Assembly: GCA_002401545.1 (NCBI GenBank)
Contig: NVTJ01000023.1
Location: forward strand, 8,003 to 27,946
Direction of reading: 5' to 3'
Length of the DNA stretch: 19,944 nt
Source of the DNA: Alphaproteobacteria bacterium
GTDB taxonomy: Bacteria; Pseudomonadota; Alphaproteobacteria; Sphingomonadales; Emcibacteraceae
Shown: in pieces, positions 14,225-19,944 of the stretch
Layout of the letters: each line of letters opens with the position of its first letter
Numbering within the stretch: position 1 is the first letter of the stretch
Notes under the pieces: generated by a model
What the model was told of the DNA's origin: nothing
The model's input: only the letters and a program-made list of their open reading frames with translations
The model's database searches: none
Translations under genes and position numbers: made by a program

Positions 14225-14269
14225 AGACAGGTCTCTATAATACCGTTGTGTAAACCAAGGAGAAAACAC

Positions 14270-15046
14270 ATGTCCTATAAGATGATTTTGGTTGATAACA
14301 AAGAGCCTGTTGGCTTGATCACCCTGAACCGGCCCGAGGCGATGAATGCCCTGAACGGGCAGCTTATGGATGAGGTAACGCAGGCGCTTCGCGCTTTTGA
14401 AGCGGATGATAATATCCGCTGTATCGTCCTTACCGGAAGTTCCAAGGCCTTTGCCGCCGGAGCCGATATCAAGGAAATGCAGTCCATCACCTATATGGAT
14501 GCCTATATGAATGACTTTATCACCGCCAACTGGGAAGAAGCCTCGCGCTGTCGCAAGCCGATTATCGCGGCGGTGGCCGGATATGCCCTTGGCGGCGGCT
14601 GTGAGCTTGCCATGATGTGTGATTTTATCCTGGCGGCGGATAATGCCAAATTTGGCCAGCCGGAGATCAAGCTGGGGGTTATCCCCGGTGCCGGGGGAAC
14701 CCAGCGGCTGACCCGCTTTGTCGGCAAGTCAAAAGCCATGGAGATGGTGCTGACGGGACGGATGATGGATGCGGAGGAAGCCGAACGGGCTGGTCTGGTC
14801 AGCCGGGTGATTCCGGTGGATGACCTTGTGGATGAGGCCCTGAAGGTGGCGCGCAAGATCGCCGATCTTTCCCTGCCCTCGGTGATGATCGCCAAGGAAT
14901 GTGTCAATAAAGCCTATGAAACTACGCTGGCGCAAGGGGTGATGTTTGAACGCCGGGTTTTTCATTCCCTGTTTGCCACAGAGGATCAGAAAGAAGGCAT
15001 GGCGGCCTTTGCCGAGAAAAGAACGGCGAAATTCAGGCATAAATAG
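14270..15046 (+). CDS. Enoyl-CoA hydratase/isomerase family protein
   Basis: A 258-residue crotonase-fold enzyme, most likely an enoyl-CoA hydratase that adds water to trans-2-enoyl-CoA in fatty-acid beta-oxidation. The oxyanion-hole stretches are FAAGADIKEM (61-70) and GYALGGGCELAMMCD (104-118). The two catalytic acids correspond to E112 in GGGCELA and E132 in QPEIKLG, as in the rat mitochondrial hydratase, followed by GVIPGAGGTQRL. Both acids are present, which favours a true hydratase over an isomerase. ATG 14270 has AAGGAG seven bases upstream, a strong start; a longer reading from TTG is unnecessary. The position between mutM and rpsT-dnaA is a familiar alphaproteobacterial order. Confidence 0.93.
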   Translation: MSYKMILVDNKEPVGLITLNRPEAMNALNGQLMDEVTQALRAFEADDNIRCIVLTGSSKAFAAGADIKEMQSITYMDAYMNDFITANWEEASRCRKPIIAAVAGYALGGGCELAMMCDFILAADNAKFGQPEIKLGVIPGAGGTQRLTRFVGKSKAMEMVLTGRMMDAEEAERAGLVSRVIPVDDLVDEALKVARKIADLSLPSVMIAKECVNKAYETTLAQGVMFERRVFHSLFATEDQKEGMAAFAEKRTAKFRHK

Positions 15047-15098
15047 GGTCACAACGGGTTCTGATCTGCTTTTTAGGGCAATATCTTGAAAAGTGCGC

Positions 15099-15127
15099 TT
15101 GACCAACCTGTTTGGCATGTTTATAAG
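15099..15127 (+). promoter_or_regulatory. Sigma-70-type promoter of rpsT
   Basis: TTGACC (15099-15104) and TATAAG (15122-15127) match the consensus boxes in five of six positions each, with the ideal 17-base spacer. Transcription should start near 15134, giving a leader of about 98 bases before rpsT. This is the best promoter match I found in the window, fitting a highly expressed ribosomal gene. Confidence 0.7.
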
Positions 15128-15161
15128 CCAGCACTTGAAATTGGATCAAAAAAATTAAAAG

Positions 15162-15207
15162 TCCCTGATTCTCCTGAATATTACAATCAGTAGAGAGCAG
15201 GGATTTT
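15162..15207 (+). promoter_or_regulatory. rpsT leader hairpin with trailing T-run
   Basis: TCCCTG (15162-15167) pairs with CAGGGA (15198-15203), and inside it TCTC (15170-15173) pairs with GAGA (15193-15196), giving a ten-pair stem with a small internal loop, followed by four T (15204-15207). An alternative pairing is CTGATT (15165-15170) with AATCAG (15185-15190). Lying between the promoter and the ribosome-binding site, it could act as an attenuator or as a site for S20 feedback. It might instead be a terminator for the upstream gene. Confidence 0.45.
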
Positions 15208-15231
15208 ATACAAGGAAAGACAGCACCCCTG

Positions 15232-15504
15232 ATGGCTAATTTGTTACAGGCTAAGAAAAGAATTCGTGCCAACGCCCGGCGCGCCGAAGTTAATAAATCC
15301 CGCAAAAGCCGAATTCGCACATTTGTTAAAAAAGTTGAACTGGCTCTGGAAAGCGGTAACGCCGAAGAAGCCCGGGTGGCCCTGAAGGCGGCCCAGCCCG
15401 AACTGATGCGCGGTGTGACCAAAGGTGTTTTACATAAAAAGACCGCATCCCGTAAAGTTTCCCGTCTGGCGAAACGGGTGAAGGCGCTTTCTGTTTCTGC
15501 CTGA
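15232..15504 (+). CDS. rpsT: 30S ribosomal protein S20
   Basis: A 90-residue, very basic helical protein matching ribosomal protein S20, a primary binder of 16S rRNA near the 5' domain and helix 44. AKKRIRANARRAEVNKSRKSRIRTFVKKVE is the family N-terminal helix; the C-terminal block AAQPELMRGVTKGVLHKKTASRKVSRLAKRVKAL is diagnostic. The first residues MANLLQ replace the more usual MANHKS or MANTPS but keep MAN. The AAGGA upstream is about 15 bases from the ATG, rather far; inefficient initiation is known for rpsT in E. coli and is tied to S20 autoregulation. It has its own promoter and a terminator-like structure downstream. Confidence 0.97.
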   Translation: MANLLQAKKRIRANARRAEVNKSRKSRIRTFVKKVELALESGNAEEARVALKAAQPELMRGVTKGVLHKKTASRKVSRLAKRVKALSVSA

Positions 15505-15557
15505 ATTCTCCGAGTCGCCTGAACAAATCCGGCGAGTCCCCCATATTATCATTCTCT

Positions 15558-15588
15558 AAAGGCGGAATCCTGACCGCTTTTGCTTTTT
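15558..15588 (+). terminator. Probable Rho-independent terminator after rpsT
   Basis: AAAGGCGG (15558-15565) pairs with CCGCTTT (15574-15580) with one bulged G, closing an eight-base loop, and is followed by TTGCTTTTTCT. The stem is short but the T-rich tail and position 53 bases after the rpsT stop fit an intrinsic terminator. Confidence 0.5.
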
Positions 15589-15644
15589 CTGTGCCAAAAT
15601 GAACCAGCCGGTGGCGGAATTCTGCACCCCGGCTCCTGCGTCCA

Positions 15645-15684
15645 TATGTGATAATATTACCACATACAAGATGTGGTATATTAC
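15645..15684. promoter_or_regulatory. 22-bp palindrome plus third half-site (candidate operator or origin element)
   Basis: Positions 15645-15666 form a dyad with half-sites TATGTGATAAT and ATTACCACATA, which are reverse complements except at one position. The right half is repeated in inverted orientation as ATGTGGTA (15671-15678), so TACCACAT/ATGTGGTA is itself a perfect eight-pair hairpin with loop ACAAG. ATGTGATAATATTAC (15646-15660) and ATGTGGTATATTAC (15671-15684) are also near direct repeats 25 bases apart. Such overlapping half-sites suggest cooperative binding of a dimeric protein. The core TGTGG resembles part of a DnaA box but does not match it. Confidence 0.6.
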
Positions 15685-15810
15685 ACCTAAGTCAAGCCAT
15701 ATCCAGACCATAAATTGTGATTATTTTCGGCTTCGGCGGTTGCCAGAAATTTGCCTGGGCTGTAGGCTGTATGTCGGTCATAAGGGGATGAAACGGCATT
15801 ATAATCGGTA

Positions 15811-15841
15811 AAAAAATTCAGGCCACCGTCTTTCGGCCTGA
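15811..15841 (-). terminator. Strong intrinsic terminator facing the minus strand
   Basis: TCAGGCC (15818-15824) and GGCCTGA (15835-15841) form a perfect seven-pair, G/C-rich stem around a ten-base loop. On the minus strand it is followed by AA and then seven T (complement of 15811-15817 less the closing bases). On the plus strand the following sequence is only loosely T-rich. No minus-strand gene is seen to its right, so what it would terminate is unclear. Confidence 0.5.
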
Positions 15842-15888
15842 GCGTTTCATTGTTTATGTTCGAACCGTCTCCGGGTGGAGATACCTTC

Positions 15889-15894
15889 TATAAT
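15889..15894 (+). promoter_or_regulatory. TATAAT box, possible rhodanese-dnaA promoter
   Basis: A perfect TATAAT lies 70 bases before the rhodanese start codon. No good -35 box is found 16-18 bases upstream; that position is covered by the GTCTCC/GGAGAT hairpin (15867-15882), which might bind an activator or simply be coincidental. Confidence 0.3.
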
Positions 15895-15964
15895 TTAACA
15901 TATGCTCTGTGATGGATGGGTTGCAGACAAGGGCGTTTTGCTTTGTGTTTTGAGGAAAAAGTAA

Positions 15965-16381
15965 ATGAGTTATAAGGCCGATGTCACGGTTGAGGAAGTC
16001 TGGGCGGCTCTGGCGCAGGATCAGAAATCTGTTCTGATAGATGTGCGTACGCAGGCCGAATGGACCTTTGTCGGTATCTGTGACCTGTCGGGGACGGGCA
16101 AGTCACCGCTGCTTGTCAGTTGGCAGGTTTTTCCTCATATGGAAATTAATCCGGCCTTTAGAGATATGGTCGCTGCCGGGGACATTTCCCGGGACAGCCC
16201 GCTTTATTTCCTCTGCCGGTCCGGGGTTCGTTCCCGGGCGGCGGCGGCGGCGATGACAGAGGCAGGATATGAAAATTGTTTCAATATTCTGGGGGGCTTT
16301 GAGGGTGACCTCGATGATGCGGGACATAGGGGACAGACAGGCGGCTGGAAGGCATCCGGGCTGCCGTGGAGGCAGAACTAG
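15965..16381 (+). CDS. Rhodanese-like domain protein
   Basis: A 138-residue single rhodanese domain. VLIDVRTQAEW at 23-33 is the CH2A-like block, and the active-site loop is C84-R-S-G-V-R-S (84-90), with the persulfide-forming cysteine C84. NILGGFEGDLD at 107-117 is the usual C-terminal strand and helix. The insert FVGICDLSGTGKSPLLVSWQVFPHMEINPAFRDMV (35-69) is longer than in minimal rhodaneses such as GlpE. Single-domain rhodaneses carry sulfane sulfur in many pathways; the substrate here is unknown. GAGGA eight bases before the ATG supports the start. It lies between rpsT and dnaA, and its stop is followed immediately by the dnaA-proximal repeats, so dnaA may be partly transcribed with it. 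Confidence 0.88.
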   Translation: MSYKADVTVEEVWAALAQDQKSVLIDVRTQAEWTFVGICDLSGTGKSPLLVSWQVFPHMEINPAFRDMVAAGDISRDSPLYFLCRSGVRSRAAAAAMTEAGYENCFNILGGFEGDLDDAGHRGQTGGWKASGLPWRQN

Positions 16382-16382
16382 A

Positions 16383-16431
16383 ATATTATGGCCAAAAATA
16401 TATGGCCAGAATATATGGCCAGAATATATGG
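16383..16431. repeat. AT-rich 13-bp tandem repeat upstream of dnaA
   Basis: AATATATGGCCAG occurs at 16397-16409 and 16410-16422, followed by a partial copy AATATATGG (16423-16431) and preceded by a degenerate copy AATATTATGGCCAA (16383-16396). Each unit combines an ATATAT stretch with the palindrome TGGCCA. The array ends 26 bases before the dnaA start. Its place and period recall AT-rich 13-mers of replication origins, but the sequence differs from the E. coli 13-mers; a dnaA operator or slippage product are alternatives. Confidence 0.75.
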
Positions 16432-16457
16432 GTTGGAAATAGGGAACGTTAAAGACA

Positions 16458-17861
16458 GTGAATAGAATGACAGCACCGCAAGCAGAGGCCATGGCAACGG
16501 GCATGGAAGCAGAATGGTCAAGAGTTCTGGGCAGGCTGAGGTCGGAATTTGATGACAATATTTTCAATAGCTGGTTCAAGCCGCTGGCGTTGGTGAATAT
16601 TGAGGATGGCTGTGCGGTCATGGCAACGCCGACGCGCTTTATGCGCAACTGGCTGGAATCCAATTTTGGTGAACGGATCAGATGCGCCTGGCAGGCGGAA
16701 AACTCCTCTGTCTCCGATATCAATTTCGTGGTCCTGTCCGGTTCTGTCAGAGAAAATTCTGAGCGCGCAGAAGATGTTCCTGCCTTGCCGCTCAAGGCTC
16801 AAAAGCCTGAGATCATTACCGTAAAGACCAGTGAATTCGGCGCGCCGCTGGATCCGCGCTTTACCTTTGAGAGTTTTGTTGTCGGCAAGTCCAATGAACT
16901 GGCCTATGCGGCGGCCCGCCGGGTGGCGGAAAACAAGGAAGTGCATTTCAACCCGCTGTTCCTCCATAGCGGTGTTGGTCTTGGCAAGACCCACCTGATG
17001 CATGCCATCGCCTGGGCCAACCGGGAAAAATTTCCGGAGCGCCGGGTGGTTTATCTGTCTGCCGAACAATTCATGTATCAGTTCATCACCTCCATTCGCT
17101 ATAAAGACACCATGTCTTTCAAGCAGAAATTCCGTTCTGTGGATCTTCTGATGATTGATGACCTGCAATTCATTGCCAACAAACAATCCACGCAGGAAGA
17201 ATTTTTTCACACCTTCAATACCCTGATTGACCATAGCCGGCAGGTGGTTATTTCCGCCGACCGTTCACCGACCAATATGGAAGGGATAGAGGAGCGCATC
17301 CGCTCCCGTCTGGGCTGGGGGCTGGTGGCGGATATTCATCCCACCGAATATGAACTTCGTCTTGGCATCCTTCAGCAGAAGGCCAACAAGGTGCCCGAAG
17401 TGGAGATCAGCCTGTCGGTGCTGGAATTTCTTGCCCGGCGGATCACCTCTAACGTGCGCGAGCTGGAAGGGGCACTTAACCGCATGATTGCCCATGCCAC
17501 CCTCATTGGCCGCGAGGTGACGCTGGAAATGACCCAGGAGGTGTTGCAGGATCTGCTGCGGGCCAATGTGCGCCGGGTCAATATTGATGAAATTCAGCGC
17601 CGGGTGGCGGATTATTTCAATATCCGTCTGTCCGACTTGTTGTCATCGCGGCGGGCGCGGGCGGTGGCACGTCCCCGTCAGGTGGCGATGTATTTATCGA
17701 AACAGCTGACGGCAAAATCCCTGCCGGTCATTGGCCGGAAATTTGGCGGACGGGACCATACCACCGTCATGCATGCGGTAAAGAGGATTGATGAACTGCG
17801 TCTGACAGACAGCGTTCTGGAAGAGGATATTCAGCATCTGGAACGTATTTTCGGTACTTGA
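16458..17861 (+). CDS. dnaA: Chromosomal replication initiator protein DnaA
   Basis: A 467-residue DnaA, the AAA+ ATPase that binds DnaA boxes and opens the origin. Domain I (about 1-90) contains FDDNIFNSWFKPL. A short linker follows, then the AAA+ domain with Walker A GVGLGKTH (172-179) and Walker B LLMIDDLQF (230-238), and ERIRSRLGWGLVADIHPTEYELR carrying the arginine-finger region. Domain IV ends with the DnaA signature GGRDHTTVMHAVKRI from residue 430. The start is uncertain: GTG 16458 has AGGGA 12 bases upstream, while ATG 16467, three codons later, has no better site. The array of 13-bp repeats lies just upstream. Followed by dnaN and recF, the usual replication cluster. Confidence 0.98.
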   Translation: MNRMTAPQAEAMATGMEAEWSRVLGRLRSEFDDNIFNSWFKPLALVNIEDGCAVMATPTRFMRNWLESNFGERIRCAWQAENSSVSDINFVVLSGSVRENSERAEDVPALPLKAQKPEIITVKTSEFGAPLDPRFTFESFVVGKSNELAYAAARRVAENKEVHFNPLFLHSGVGLGKTHLMHAIAWANREKFPERRVVYLSAEQFMYQFITSIRYKDTMSFKQKFRSVDLLMIDDLQFIANKQSTQEEFFHTFNTLIDHSRQVVISADRSPTNMEGIEERIRSRLGWGLVADIHPTEYELRLGILQQKANKVPEVEISLSVLEFLARRITSNVRELEGALNRMIAHATLIGREVTLEMTQEVLQDLLRANVRRVNIDEIQRRVADYFNIRLSDLLSSRRARAVARPRQVAMYLSKQLTAKSLPVIGRKFGGRDHTTVMHAVKRIDELRLTDSVLEEDIQHLERIFGT

Positions 17862-17927
17862 GTTTCAGTATTTTTCCGCCCCGGAATACCTGCCCGGCGA
17901 CTCGGTGGAAATCCCCCAAAAAAACCT

Positions 17928-17955
17928 TTGAACACACGGGTCAATATGCTAGTCT
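17928..17955 (+). promoter_or_regulatory. Candidate dnaN promoter
   Basis: In the 165-base gap between dnaA and dnaN, TTGAAC (17928-17933) and TAGTCT (17950-17955) stand 16 bases apart. The boxes are a partial match only. No terminator was found for dnaA, so read-through transcription from dnaA into dnaN is also likely. Confidence 0.3.
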
Positions 17956-18026
17956 CTGATCAAGGATTTGGCCTGAAACAGATCAGGTCAACAGTTAAAC
18001 CTGTAGATGAGAATCGCGAATAGAAT

Positions 18027-19148
18027 ATGAAGCTTAATATTGAACGAAGTGCGTTATTAAAATCGCTGGGTCACATCCAGTCTGTTGTGGAAAAACGCAA
18101 TACCATCCCGATTTTATCCAATGTTTTACTGGAATGTGAGGGCGGCCACCTGAATTTGGCGGCGACAGATCTTGATCTGGCTATTTCAGAGGAGGTTGCG
18201 GCGGAAATTGGCATGACCGGCGGCATTACCGCCCCGGCGCATACCCTCTATGATATTGTGCGGAAATTACCGGACGGTGCCCAGGTGGAACTGTCCTGTG
18301 ACGGGGACGGGGAAAGGCTGATCATAAGCTCTGGCCGGTCCCGTTTCACCCTGTCCTGTCTGCCGAAGGAAGATTTTCCGGTCATGTCCGAAGACGATCT
18401 GCCCCATGTTTTTGAGGTGCCCGCCGCCAACCTGAAACGGCTTATAGACAAAACGCGTTTTGCGGTTTCCACCGAGGAAACCCGCTATTATCTTAATGGT
18501 ATATACCTGCATGTGGCGACGGATGATGAGGGCAATGCCGTACTCCGGGGGGTGGCGACGGATGGCCATCGTCTGGCACGGTTTGATATGGCGCAGCCGG
18601 AGGGTCTGAGCGATATGCCCGGCGTGATTGTGCCGCGCAAGACCGTGGGGGAATTGCGCAAGCTGGTGGATGAATATGAGGGTGACATCAAGGTGTCGCT
18701 GTCCGAAACAAAAATCCGCTTTGTTTTTGCCGATATTATACTTACCTCCAAATTGATTGATGGAACTTTCCCGGACTACAGCCGGGTGATCCCCGAGGGT
18801 AATGACAGGATAATGGAAATCGACAGTCGGCAGTTTGCCGAAGCCGTTGACCGGGTTTCAACCATTTCCACGGAAAAAACCCGGTCCATTAAATTGTCCC
18901 TGAGTAATGGTAACCTGAAGCTTTCGGTTAACAGCCCGGAGCAGGGAACCGCCAAGGAAGAATTGGCCGTCACCTATAGCGCCGACGACATGGAAATCGG
19001 ATTTAACTCCCGTTATCTGCTGGATATCCTGAGCCAGATCGAAGGTGATCTTGTGCAGGCGGTGCTGGCGGATTCCACGGCACCGACTATTTTGAGGGAT
19101 TTGACCGATGATGGCGCGCTTTATGTCTTGATGCCAATGCGCGTTTAA
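18027..19148 (+). CDS. dnaN: DNA polymerase III beta subunit (sliding clamp)
   Basis: A 373-residue beta clamp, the ring-shaped dimer that tethers DNA polymerase III and recruits other replication and repair proteins. MKLNIERSALLKSLGHIQSVVEKRNTIPILSNVLLE is the standard N-terminal block; TDLDLAISEEV, GRSRFTLSCLPKEDFPVM, FAVSTEETRYYLNGIYL, ATDGHRLA and LIDGTFPDYSRVIP follow in the usual order through three clamp domains of about 120 residues. The C-terminus ends with ALYVLMPMRV, matching the family's VxMPMRL-type end that lines the partner-binding pocket. Length is normal (about 366-375). The ATG at 18027 is unambiguous by homology, though its ribosome-binding site is weak. It lies between dnaA and recF. 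Confidence 0.98.
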   Translation: MKLNIERSALLKSLGHIQSVVEKRNTIPILSNVLLECEGGHLNLAATDLDLAISEEVAAEIGMTGGITAPAHTLYDIVRKLPDGAQVELSCDGDGERLIISSGRSRFTLSCLPKEDFPVMSEDDLPHVFEVPAANLKRLIDKTRFAVSTEETRYYLNGIYLHVATDDEGNAVLRGVATDGHRLARFDMAQPEGLSDMPGVIVPRKTVGELRKLVDEYEGDIKVSLSETKIRFVFADIILTSKLIDGTFPDYSRVIPEGNDRIMEIDSRQFAEAVDRVSTISTEKTRSIKLSLSNGNLKLSVNSPEQGTAKEELAVTYSADDMEIGFNSRYLLDILSQIEGDLVQAVLADSTAPTILRDLTDDGALYVLMPMRV

Positions 19149-19271
19149 GGACCCGTTCTGACACAGTTCAAAAAAATAGAACCCCGTGACCTGCCGGAGG
19201 ATCACAGGGCATCCGTTTCGATTCTGGCCGCGAAGATAAAGGAGGCATCCTTTCGGGAGCCTGATCTTTAC

Positions 19272-19944
19272 GTGGGGCGACTGCATCTGACGGATTTCAG
19301 GTCTTACCGCCGTATGATGCTGGAACCGCAAGCACGGTCCGTTGTGCTCACAGGACCAAACGGTGCCGGAAAAACCAATATTCTTGAAGCCTTGTCCTTT
19401 TTATCACCCGGTCGCGGCCTTCGGGGTTGTCGGCTGTCGGATGTGGGCCGTCTGGCGGACCGTCGTTATAACTGGGCCGTGGCAGCGCGGCTGGAAACAC
19501 CGGACGGCACCGTGAATCTGGGAACAGGTCTGGGGGATGTTGAGGCCGGTGAAGGCGGGCAGAGAGATAAACGGGTAGTGCGCATTGATGGTGAAAATGG
19601 TGCCAGCCCTGCTGTTTTTGGTGATATTTTACAGGTGGCGTGGCTGACCCCGCAGATGGATCGCTTATTCATTGAGGCCCCTTCGGGCCGCCGGCAGTTT
19701 CTGGACCGGATTGTGGCCAATTTCCATTCCGGCCATATGCGTCAGGTCAATGCCTATGAGCGGGCAATGCGCGAAAGAAACCGGCTTCTGGCCGATGGCG
19801 GGGCAGACCCATCGTGGCTTGATGCCCTGGAAGACCGGATGGTGGAACATGGTGTCGCGGTGGCGGCGGCGCGGCTCGATGCGCTGGAAAGGCTCGCGGG
19901 GGCGATCGCAGAATCAGCCTCCGGTTTTCCCCGCGCGGTGCTGG
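19272..19944 (+). CDS. recF: DNA replication and repair protein RecF (5' part)
   Basis: The first 224 codons of RecF, an SMC-like ATPase that with RecO and RecR loads RecA at gapped DNA; the gene runs off the window. GRLHLTDFRSYRR opens the protein and the Walker A loop GPNGAGKTN lies at 28-36, followed by ILEALSFLSPGRGLR. The stretch QVAWLTPQMDRLFIEAPSGRRQFLDRIV matches the RecF lid and signature area. GTG 19272 is the only canonical start in this frame after the dnaN stop; a GGAG lies 12 bases upstream. A better AAGGAGG at 19239-19245 sits too far upstream with no start codon near it. All 41 codons between the dnaN stop and this GTG are also open in the same frame. Confidence 0.93.
   Translation, partial: MGRLHLTDFRSYRRMMLEPQARSVVLTGPNGAGKTNILEALSFLSPGRGLRGCRLSDVGRLADRRYNWAVAARLETPDGTVNLGTGLGDVEAGEGGQRDKRVVRIDGENGASPAVFGDILQVAWLTPQMDRLFIEAPSGRRQFLDRIVANFHSGHMRQVNAYERAMRERNRLLADGGADPSWLDALEDRMVEHGVAVAAARLDALERLAGAIAESASGFPRAVL

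Larger units (their letters stand above)
15505..15964. other. 460-base noncoding region between rpsT and the rhodanese gene
   Basis: No credible gene is present. It holds, in order, a terminator-like structure for rpsT, an AT-rich palindrome cluster (15645-15684) with a further related box TGTGATTAT at 15716-15724, a hairpin with a minus-strand T-run (15811-15841), a small hairpin GTCTCC/GGAGAT (15867-15882) and a perfect TATAAT at 15889-15894. Its length and position near dnaA make it a place to look for a replication origin or dnaA control elements, but I find no consensus DnaA box (TTATNCACA) in it. Confidence 0.7.

Noticed and set aside
15599..15811. A 70-codon plus-strand frame in the rpsT-rhodanese gap
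   Set aside because: No ribosome-binding site, no recognisable domain, and it runs across the palindrome cluster, so it is probably chance.
15505..15964. A confirmed oriC
   Set aside because: Position and AT-rich palindromes are suggestive, but no consensus DnaA boxes are present and many alphaproteobacteria have their origin elsewhere, so it is kept only as a candidate region.
15965..16381. A P-loop in the rhodanese protein (SGTGKS at 42-47)
   Set aside because: It lies in a loop of a rhodanese domain without the surrounding Walker A strand-helix context, so the resemblance is by chance.

Overview
This window is a chromosomal segment from an alphaproteobacterium of moderate G+C. The evidence is an Irr-type Fur-family regulator, MutM with a C-x4-C first zinc knuckle, a CoaBC-dUTPase pair next to UbiB/UbiE, and the order ubiE, mutM, enoyl-CoA hydratase, rpsT, (rhodanese), dnaA, dnaN, recF. 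I cannot name the genus. Nearly all the DNA is housekeeping. I see no prophage, transposase, CRISPR array, tRNA or rRNA.

Layout. (1) 1-2478, plus strand: the 3' end of rpsO, then pnp, with a long hairpin in the pnp leader. (2) 2623-4532, plus: a nitronate monooxygenase-like flavoprotein with a C-terminal cysteine cluster, then irr behind a nested palindrome. (3) 4529-5041, minus: a secreted SH3-domain protein whose stop codon interlocks with that of irr. (4) 5173-6159, plus: a D-2-hydroxyacid dehydrogenase whose stop interlocks with that of moeB. (5) 6156-12636, minus: in transcription order ubiE-ubiB, then coaBC-dut-rrf2-cysK-ubl-moeB, very tightly packed. The last four genes look like a sulfur/cysteine module: an Rrf2 regulator without Fe-S ligands, cysteine synthase, a small ThiS-like beta-grasp protein that has no C-terminal Gly-Gly, and an E1-like adenylyltransferase. 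(6) 12637-12951: a divergent intergenic region packed with short palindromes and direct repeats. (7) 12952-15504, plus: mutM, a small secreted protein, an enoyl-CoA hydratase, and rpsT with a good promoter and structured leader. (8) 15505-15964: a 460-base noncoding region with a near-perfect 22-bp palindrome and related half-sites. (9) 15965-19944, plus: a rhodanese-domain protein, dnaA preceded by an AT-rich 13-bp tandem repeat, dnaN and the start of recF.

How the genes fit together: rpsO/pnp and rpsT serve translation and RNA turnover. ubiE/ubiB make ubiquinone. coaBC consumes cysteine to make coenzyme A, and lies upstream of the cysteine-making cysK module in one array. dut and mutM protect DNA from uracil and oxidised guanine. 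dnaA-dnaN-recF is the classic replication-initiation cluster. The most unusual signals are the beta-grasp protein without Gly-Gly beside a complete E1-like enzyme, the 13-mer array before dnaA, the palindrome cluster upstream of the rhodanese gene, and the palindrome-dense ubiE-mutM interval. These are candidates from sequence reading only; no alignment or search was run.
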